Assembly (NCBI GenBank): GCA_012064415.1
Contig: SSNU01000052.1
Coordinates: 62,001-126,000, forward strand
Length of the DNA: 64,000 nt
Direction of reading: 5' to 3'
Origin: Gyrodactylus bullatarudis
Taxonomy: Eukaryota > Platyhelminthes > Monogenea > Gyrodactylidea > Gyrodactylidae
A program made the translations under genes and the position numbers. Every line of letters begins with the position of its first letter. The first letter of the stretch is position 1. This document shows positions 58,001 through 64,000 of this stretch, piece by piece. Under the pieces are notes generated by a model. The model ran no database searches and was not told the DNA's origin. It worked only from the letters and a program-made list of their open reading frames with translations.

Positions 58001-58945
58001 TAAATCGGTAAAGCTAATATTTTAATACCAATAAAGTATATATCTGTACACTGTCTATTGGTATTGCCAACTGCTGTATTGATTATAAAATTCAAGTGAA
58101 GTTTTTCTAAAAAGACCCTATTCTACTTGTGAATTCGTTTCATTATACATGTTTAAAGATTTATTTCTCTTTGATTTGATTGGTTCATGTCATTCAACCA
58201 ATAAGGGATAATTTGTTTTACAAACATACCAAAGATTAAAGTCCATTAAAAATACCTAAAAATAATATCTTAACAAAGAAATGAACGAGAAAATTAGCCT
58301 AAAATTTCTAAACCATGAGCTTTTACGTACTCACAATAGTCTATAAAGATCATTTTTTGAAATTCTAAAGGCTTTTTTAAGGCCCTGTTCATTAATTTTT
58401 TCATGAGGATTCCAGCTAAGCCAGTTTTCCTCTTTCCTTGGAGAATTTCTCTCCATTCGTTCATTATTCAATAGAGGAAATAATTACATCTGCCACCTAG
58501 ACAACCAGAAAATAATTTACACCAAGAATAAATGTCCATTTAAAATTGAATATATTGATAAAATTTACAGTTACTCAAATCCATATCATGTCAGAATGAA
58601 AATTAATCTCATTGAAAAAAAAATATTTTTCATTAGCGTGTAATCGGTGATATTATGAAGACAGATCCAATGGCCATCTCTCAACAACAACCGGGCCTTA
58701 TCCATGGTAGTGGCCATGATAACTTTGGCAATAAATATCCCAAGAATATAGCTAGTCACACGACCCCTGCATCCTCTTCTGCTCAGAATACAAATAAAAA
58801 TTCGCAGTTAATCCAGTCAATGCACATAAATGATCCGTTGCACCAGAGCTCTGGGACACAAATGAACTCACTCAGCAACTCACAGAATAACAACGCCAAC
58901 AACAATCAGAATGATGAAAGTGACGATACCAGTAATAATGAGTGA
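54127..58945 (+). CDS. CSNK1G: Casein kinase 1 gamma (gilgamesh/CSNK1G type), 5' three exons
   Basis: Exons 54127-55065, 55429-55710 and 58637-58941 (phase 0 junctions) encode at least 508 residues. The kinase domain has P-loop GSGNFG (28-33), Lys50, YRDIKPENF (catalytic Asp142), DFG (165-167) and the CK1-specific ARYMSIN in place of [28 protein letters not shown] and [20 protein letters not shown] identify the gamma class. The second and third exons encode a low-complexity Asn/Gln/Pro/Ser-rich linker, longer than usual. CK1 gamma is membrane-anchored through a palmitoylated Cys cluster at its C-terminus and phosphorylates LRP5/6. That cluster is not in the window. At the third exon a TGA at 58943 coincides with a perfect GTGAGT donor at 58942, so I expect splicing to further exons rather than a stop. 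Confidence 0.92.
55429..55710 (+). CDS. CSNK1G: CK1 gamma exon 2 (Asn/Pro-rich linker)
   Basis: 94 codons without an internal start: [54 protein letters not shown]. The acceptor is TCTTAG and the donor AAG/GTATGT. Higher GC and the open phase-0 frame support it as an exon. Confidence 0.82.
55711..58636. other. CK1 gamma intron 2
   Basis: 2.9 kb with an (AT)n microsatellite at 56397-56418 and otherwise AT-rich sequence. The ORF at 56548-56775 ([15 protein letters not shown], [14 protein letters not shown]) has a somewhat protein-like look but no recognisable domain or splice signals. Confidence 0.5.
56397..56418. repeat. (AT)n microsatellite
   Basis: An uninterrupted run of about eleven AT units in CK1 gamma intron 2. 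Confidence 0.9.
58637..58941 (+). CDS. CSNK1G: CK1 gamma exon 3 (Gln/Asn/Ser-rich linker)
   Basis: The acceptor TTTTTCATTAG precedes [20 protein letters not shown]. The exon continues through [20 protein letters not shown] to an acidic end DESDDTSN. The donor GTGAGT at 58942 is perfect. If it is not used, translation ends at the TGA at 58943-58945. Confidence 0.8.
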
Positions 58946-59884
58946 GTCTCTTGTTTCCCCATCCATTATAATAAATGTACATTTGCCCAAATATTCTGAT
59001 AACTTTTTAACTTTTCATTCAGTCAATACTCGTAGTAAAATTCATTGAAAAATGTTTGAATTTTTTGGGCTGTGCGATAAGTAATGGGATCATAGCCAAC
59101 AATTTTACTCTTCAAAATTAAAATGAATTCAAACAAATTTGGTACCATTAGAAAGATAATCAATATTTTTGTTTGAACTTATCTAAAATTGGAAAGAATC
59201 AATATTTCTGAATATTTTGATCAAAGAGATTTTCAGCAGATTGCCAGATATGTGTTTTGCTTGAAAACAGGGCTATCAGAGAACTTTCAAAATGCTTAAA
59301 TCATATTTTAAAGGTTCGATTAAGCGAGCATTTCATCTTGGGTAAAAATATCTGAGATTCTCCAGAATCTTACCTCTCCAGGACAACGCGAGACCACACC
59401 TAGATATTTAAATTTTTTCAGAATCTCTAGAACCTTTTCTAAAGGTCAAAAGATGAAGGAATCTTTGCTGATGGGAATCGAAAAGTACCAATTCTTTGGG
59501 AAGCTATACTTTTCACTGATTTCCTATAATTTTTTGTATTCAGTTCCATTACATATCGCACAACCTAATATATCAGAAAAAAATATAATAGAAAATATTT
59601 TGCCTTTCTCTAATTTTTATTAAAACATTGTCATTCAATGGTTACAAACCCTGATAAGTTTGGATGAAAGGGGTTTATAAAAATAACCAGGGAACCCTCT
59701 TTTATATTCACGCATGGTAACATGCAAACTCCTTTACTAATCACTTTCAAGTATAACCACTTTGTTTCAATTGATTTTTCAAATACACTTTGTTTATAAG
59801 CTTACTACCATTTTTCAAAGATTTTGCAAAACCCCATGAAAGAAAGCGTAATAATTTGGGTCATGAAAGGTATTTTTAATTTAC

Positions 59885-60170
59885 TCTTATAACCATCATA
59901 CCTACAAGTAGCATCTTGAAAAAATTAATATTTAGAAGTGGTTTTCTGACGAAATTATCTGAAGAGATTTTTCGTCTCAGAAAGGTAATTTTTGCTAAAA
60001 TTAATCTGCATTAGATTCGGTCTCTAAATTTAGATTTTACGTGAAATTACTTAATTTTAACATACTGTATTAACAAATTTTTACATATTGCACACAAAAT
60101 TATGGCTTTTGAACACCATTCAATAGAGAATTTGAAAAATGAAAGGATGCTATCAGAAGCCGGAGTTAAT
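59885..60170. repeat. Dispersed repeat shared with 2.9-3.1 kb
   Basis: CATACCTACAAGTAGCATCT and AACACCATTCAATAGAGAAT are shared with 2893-3080 in the same order. Between them the sequences are diverged. The predicted ORF at 60102 begins in this repeat. Confidence 0.5.
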
Positions 60171-60483
60171 TTGATTTACACTTTTTCATATTGTAAACTT
60201 AGACTTTGCGTCAACAAACTTACGCCAATTGATAAATATTTTTTATGCATAGTTATAGAACGTGTAAATTTGTTAGGCCAAATGATAATATCCGCATATA
60301 TCACTTATACTTTCTGTAAACAGACTTAGACCATTTAATAATACACCGAATAGATCTTAGACTTTTTGTAAAAATGAATTTGACCAATTTTAAATGGTAT
60401 GAAAATCAGACCTGTCTTGACCAATATTTCTCCTGTCGCATGAATGAAATATACTCATTGTTAGTTTTCAATGAACATCATTG

Positions 60484-60534
60484 GTTGATGCAGAGGAATA
60501 TTTTATTCCAATACCCAGACTAACTCGCAACCAA
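60484..60534 (+). repeat. 51-bp perfect direct repeat, copy 1
   Basis: Begins GTTGATGCAGAGGAATATTT and ends AACTCGCAACCAA. Identical to 62824-62874. One frame reads VDAEEYFIPIPRLTRNQ. Confidence 0.85.
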
Positions 60535-62823
60535 TGAGTGTTTTTGATTTAAGACCTTAAAGTGAAACCAGACCAATTCAAGACTCTGATCCGTAGTAGG
60601 AAAAATTAATTAAATTCATTTTGTTAGAGAGAAATAGACTTTTTGAGGCCCTAATGCTTAAAGAATCATACCACAGGGAGAATATTAATATGAATAATTT
60701 CTAATAGAGATTCTATTCACATGCAGTATTGAATCTATTGATTTTTCCACCTTTTCTCTTCTCTCTATTCATGACCTTAGCTATATATATATCTCTCTCT
60801 CTAGTCTCTTTAAAATCTTGGCACTCTCTTCTTTTCTTACTCTGCTTTATTAATTGCTATTTTATTATTCTTTTCTTCATGGAATGCTTACCTTACTACA
60901 TTAGCTCTCTGCTTTTCTTTAACCTTGTTTTTCAATCAAAAATCTTTTTTTTTCACTGATTGCAGCTAATGATGATTGTTAATGAAACGGAGTAAATTTT
61001 GAAAAAATTGACCCCAAAAAGAATTGCTTACTAATTGAATAGGTTCAATAAATTGTCTTTAATTATAAAGTTTTAGGAACCCCAAAAGTAAAGTCATTCA
61101 AAAATACAGCTTATACAATTATCAATAAAAGTGAAAAAAGAAATAGAAATTGAACTTATTGTTTTATTTTTTATACCTTTTGCAGTTCATTAAGGAAGAT
61201 ATGAAATGCAATAAGAAAGTTGTGAAAAACAAATAATGCAATTCATTAAATCTGCTTTTTATCCCAATGCTTTAGGATAATAAAGTTTCACATGGTTTGC
61301 GTTTATTTTATCTAGAGTTTGAGAGTTTTTGGCTTTCTCTACGATCTCCTCGAGTTTTTACATAAGATATTTAGCAACAGGAACATCATCTTGTTGAAAA
61401 TGACACGCCCATGTGATTAATGAATTGAGACCAATCTTAACCTCTTTGATAAAAATCAATCACTCTTCCTTTAATTTAATGTAATTCTTATCTTAATTTT
61501 GTCAAGATAAATTACTAAAAGGTGAATTTTCCTTAATGTATTGCATCATTCCGTATTGTTTTTCACAACTTCCCTATTGAATTTCATATCTTACTTAACG
61601 AATTGCAAAAGGTATAAATATGAATAATTTCGATTAAAAATGAATTCATCTACGAGTTATTTTTATTTACTTAAAATCAGTGTTTTTTTACTTTCTTTCG
61701 AAAATACTCCAGTAAATTTGGCAAGGTTTGAAAGATTTTCGAGACTAAAATGGGACTTATGCATGTTAGAACGTTGATATTTCCTAATCTTTTTATCGAG
61801 TATAAAGTTTACAGAGCAAAAATATTCTAATTGAAGCATCGAATGAACAGTTGTTCAGGAGAAAAAGATATTCGTCTTTCATTAAAGTACGTACATACAT
61901 ACTAGTAATCAGCTTAATTTTCAAAAGAATTAAGACCTCTAATTAGTTTTTTATTCTTTATAAAAAATACAGAAAACTTAACAAATCAGATTGCTACCAT
62001 TTCAATTTTTGAGGCTCTAGTGACACCATTCATTCTGGAACTGCTTAATTCTTATTTGCCAATGAATAATCATCACTCATTGGCTGAAAATGTTTGAGTT
62101 TTGTTTTCATATTTTTCTCAATCATCACAAACTGTAGCTCAAAATGTTGTCTCTCTTAACTGGTCAACTGACTTCAGTACAATTGGATGAAGTAAATTCT
62201 CAGTTCTCTTGCATTATTATTATTGCGGTTAGTATTTTTGTGACTAATAATGTTGTAAATAAATACAAATTGTCTACTGTATTTTAACAGGTTCAAATAC
62301 AATTCGTCATGCCATCACATTCTATTTTTAAATCCTTTTCTTCCTTCTTTTCAGACTACTATTTTATGGTTCTATTGATTATTTTGTTATTGTCTCTTGT
62401 TAAACGAAATAATTATTCCATAACGAGAGTGCGTGTGTTTGTTTGGTTATTTCCAAGTTAGAGCTATTAATAACTGCATCTCTTTCTATCTCACCTTTCA
62501 ATTCTAATTTTAATAATACACTGCCATTTCGAGTTCTCAAATGAAATCTCAATTTGGCATGATGAGTTTAGAATTTCATTGACAAGACAATGGGCTCTTG
62601 TTTTTTCCTTTTCCTAATATCGTTAGAAAGGGGTATTATCCTCTTTCTAATGGTGTATGATATTATAGGCATAAAAAATTGATTTAAAAATACACAATTC
62701 TTATTGGCTTTGAGCGATCAACCAATAATGTCATAGCAGTTTCCTTCTCTCAAAGTAATTAATTTAAGTTGTTTTTTTTAACTTTTGGGAGGTTTATTAT
62801 TTATGAGAATTTTGAGAAATATA

Positions 62824-62874
62824 GTTGATGCAGAGGAATATTTTATTCCAATACCCAGACTAACTCGCAACCAA
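62824..62874 (+). repeat. 51-bp perfect direct repeat, copy 2
   Basis: Identical to 60484-60534 and 2340 bp away. Flanks differ completely. Here the same frame stays open on both sides (ILRN before, KKPTPYANNV and a stop after), and an AG (ATATAG) lies just in front. Confidence 0.85.
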
Positions 62875-64000
62875 AAGAAACCTACTCCTTATGCCAACAA
62901 CGTGTGAAAATAATTATTTTATTCTAATCAAAATCCAGTACTTTTCTATTGAATTTATGTTACACTCTAATTCGTCACTCTGAATGAAACCAAATGTTAA
63001 TGAATCCACCTCTTTTTGTGTAATTACGAGTTTAGGCCTTCTTTCTTTCTCAGTAGTATTAAACTTGATCATTTTCATCCTTAAAACTTCCAATGGAAGA
63101 AAATTCTGTGATTAATGATGAATTTTTTCTCATTTGTTTACAGACTTTTGATTAATTTCTTTCTTTTTTATTAACATCTGACATTCTCTCTTAAAAATTT
63201 GGCTTAATTACCATGATTGATAAATCAGCAATGATCATGGCACCAACCCATTAGATGCAATCAGACTATACTGATCAAAAGCGTAGTAAACTCTAAATTT
63301 CGAAAATAGGCTATATTGAGTCCATATATGGATATGTCATCTATTGACTAATACAATCATTATTAGTGAATCCAGACATTAACCAATCGGACAACGACTG
63401 AGAATATATTGAAAAATTCTATATTATTGATTTTAAATTGTTTGATTTTTCAATTAAAAGTAGCAAATGAATTATTGATTAGCTTTATTCTGAGAGTAAA
63501 ATAGTGTTAAGAGACAACTCTTTGGGGATGTTTTTGGTTACATTACATCCTTGGCCAAGATACATTACCAGAATCAAGACTTATTTAATCACAATAAGCT
63601 CTTTTTGATTATGATATCCCGTTTTTATGTCACAAAGAGAGACAAATTTACTTTCTTTATTAATCTTACATGAAATTTATCATGTTTCTAGTTAGTTAGT
63701 TAATAATAGTTTTATTGTTTTATCATGTCTTCTTTCTCTTCCTCCACTAAATATATATTTATTCTTGCGTTATGATAGAAGCCGTCTGTCTACAACTACT
63801 GTATGTTCTTATTTATCAGTAAAAGATAAAAATACACATCAATTTCCTTTATTATATCCGTACTTACCACACACGTTTCTGTCTTTGATCTGAGAGCCCT
63901 TTCGAGAATCATTCGTCATTTATTTGTTAATTGATTGAAAAAATATTTACTGTTGGAAATAAATTTGAAATCATCGTTAGTAACGAGTGAAGGAAATCAT

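Larger units (their letters stand above)
58946..64000. other. Presumed CK1 gamma intron 3, to the window end
   Basis: No exon with the expected Cys-rich, basic C-terminus of CK1 gamma was seen. It contains a copy of the 2893 repeat (59885-60170) and a perfect 51-bp direct repeat (60484 and 62824). ORFs at 60102 and 60729 look like noise (the latter is a pyrimidine-rich stretch). Confidence 0.45.

Noticed and set aside
1..64000. CRISPR arrays, rRNA genes, bacterial operon signals
   Set aside because: None present. Repeats are interspersed or inverted and not regularly spaced, and the coding style is that of an intron-rich animal genome.

Overview
This is about 64 kb of AT-rich animal nuclear DNA, roughly 70% A+T. 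Genes are split by GT-AG introns, there is no bacterial-style gene packing, and transposon debris of many kinds lies between and inside the genes. The gene set (Frizzled, casein kinase 1 gamma, a peptide-type GPCR, cytosolic arginyl-tRNA synthetase) is that of an animal. The proteins diverge from textbook vertebrate and fly versions, so I favour a fast-evolving invertebrate, possibly an arthropod such as a parasitic copepod or a mite. That assignment is a guess.

Four host genes can be supported. (1) The last two exons of cytosolic arginyl-tRNA synthetase, + strand, 397-1123. (2) A complete class-A GPCR of FMRFamide/myosuppressin-receptor type, - strand, four exons spread over 20 kb (31662 to 11360), 354 residues. 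(3) A complete Frizzled receptor, - strand, three exons (53841 to 51021), 551 residues, with all ten CRD cysteines and the KTxxxW Dishevelled-binding motif. (4) Casein kinase 1 gamma (gilgamesh/CSNK1G type), + strand, starting at 54127 with three exons in the window and its C-terminus probably beyond it. Genes 3 and 4 are divergently arranged with only 285 bp between their start codons. Both belong to Wnt signalling (Frizzled is the Wnt receptor, CK1 gamma phosphorylates LRP5/6), so a shared promoter is plausible. One further candidate exon of unknown identity lies at 47640-47885.

Most of the rest is mobile DNA. There are three non-LTR retrotransposon copies: 3' fragments at 3378-4088 (+) and 6964-7617 (-), and a nearly full-length two-ORF element at 16434-19856 (+) antisense in GPCR intron 3. 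There is a MULE transposase relic (5786-6566, -), a piggyBac transposase relic (32794-33835, -), TTAA-flanked piggyBac-type MITEs (1643, 43391, 48733), and a 3.3-kb element at 43590-46892 with near-identical 640-bp terminal inverted repeats around a broken zinc-finger protein gene. A 0.9-kb element with TA target duplications (34901-35796) is nested inside another repeat. A foldback family ending in CTAG recurs through the whole window. Several unexplained inverted repeats also occur, the most striking being a 585-bp one with three copies of a GTATAC-centred palindrome (42045-42629).

Layout: 0-1.1 kb tRNA synthetase tail; 1.1-11.3 kb intergenic transposon debris; 11.4-31.7 kb GPCR gene; 31.7-51 kb intergenic, transposon-dense; 51-53.8 kb Frizzled; 54.1 kb to the end CK1 gamma with long introns.
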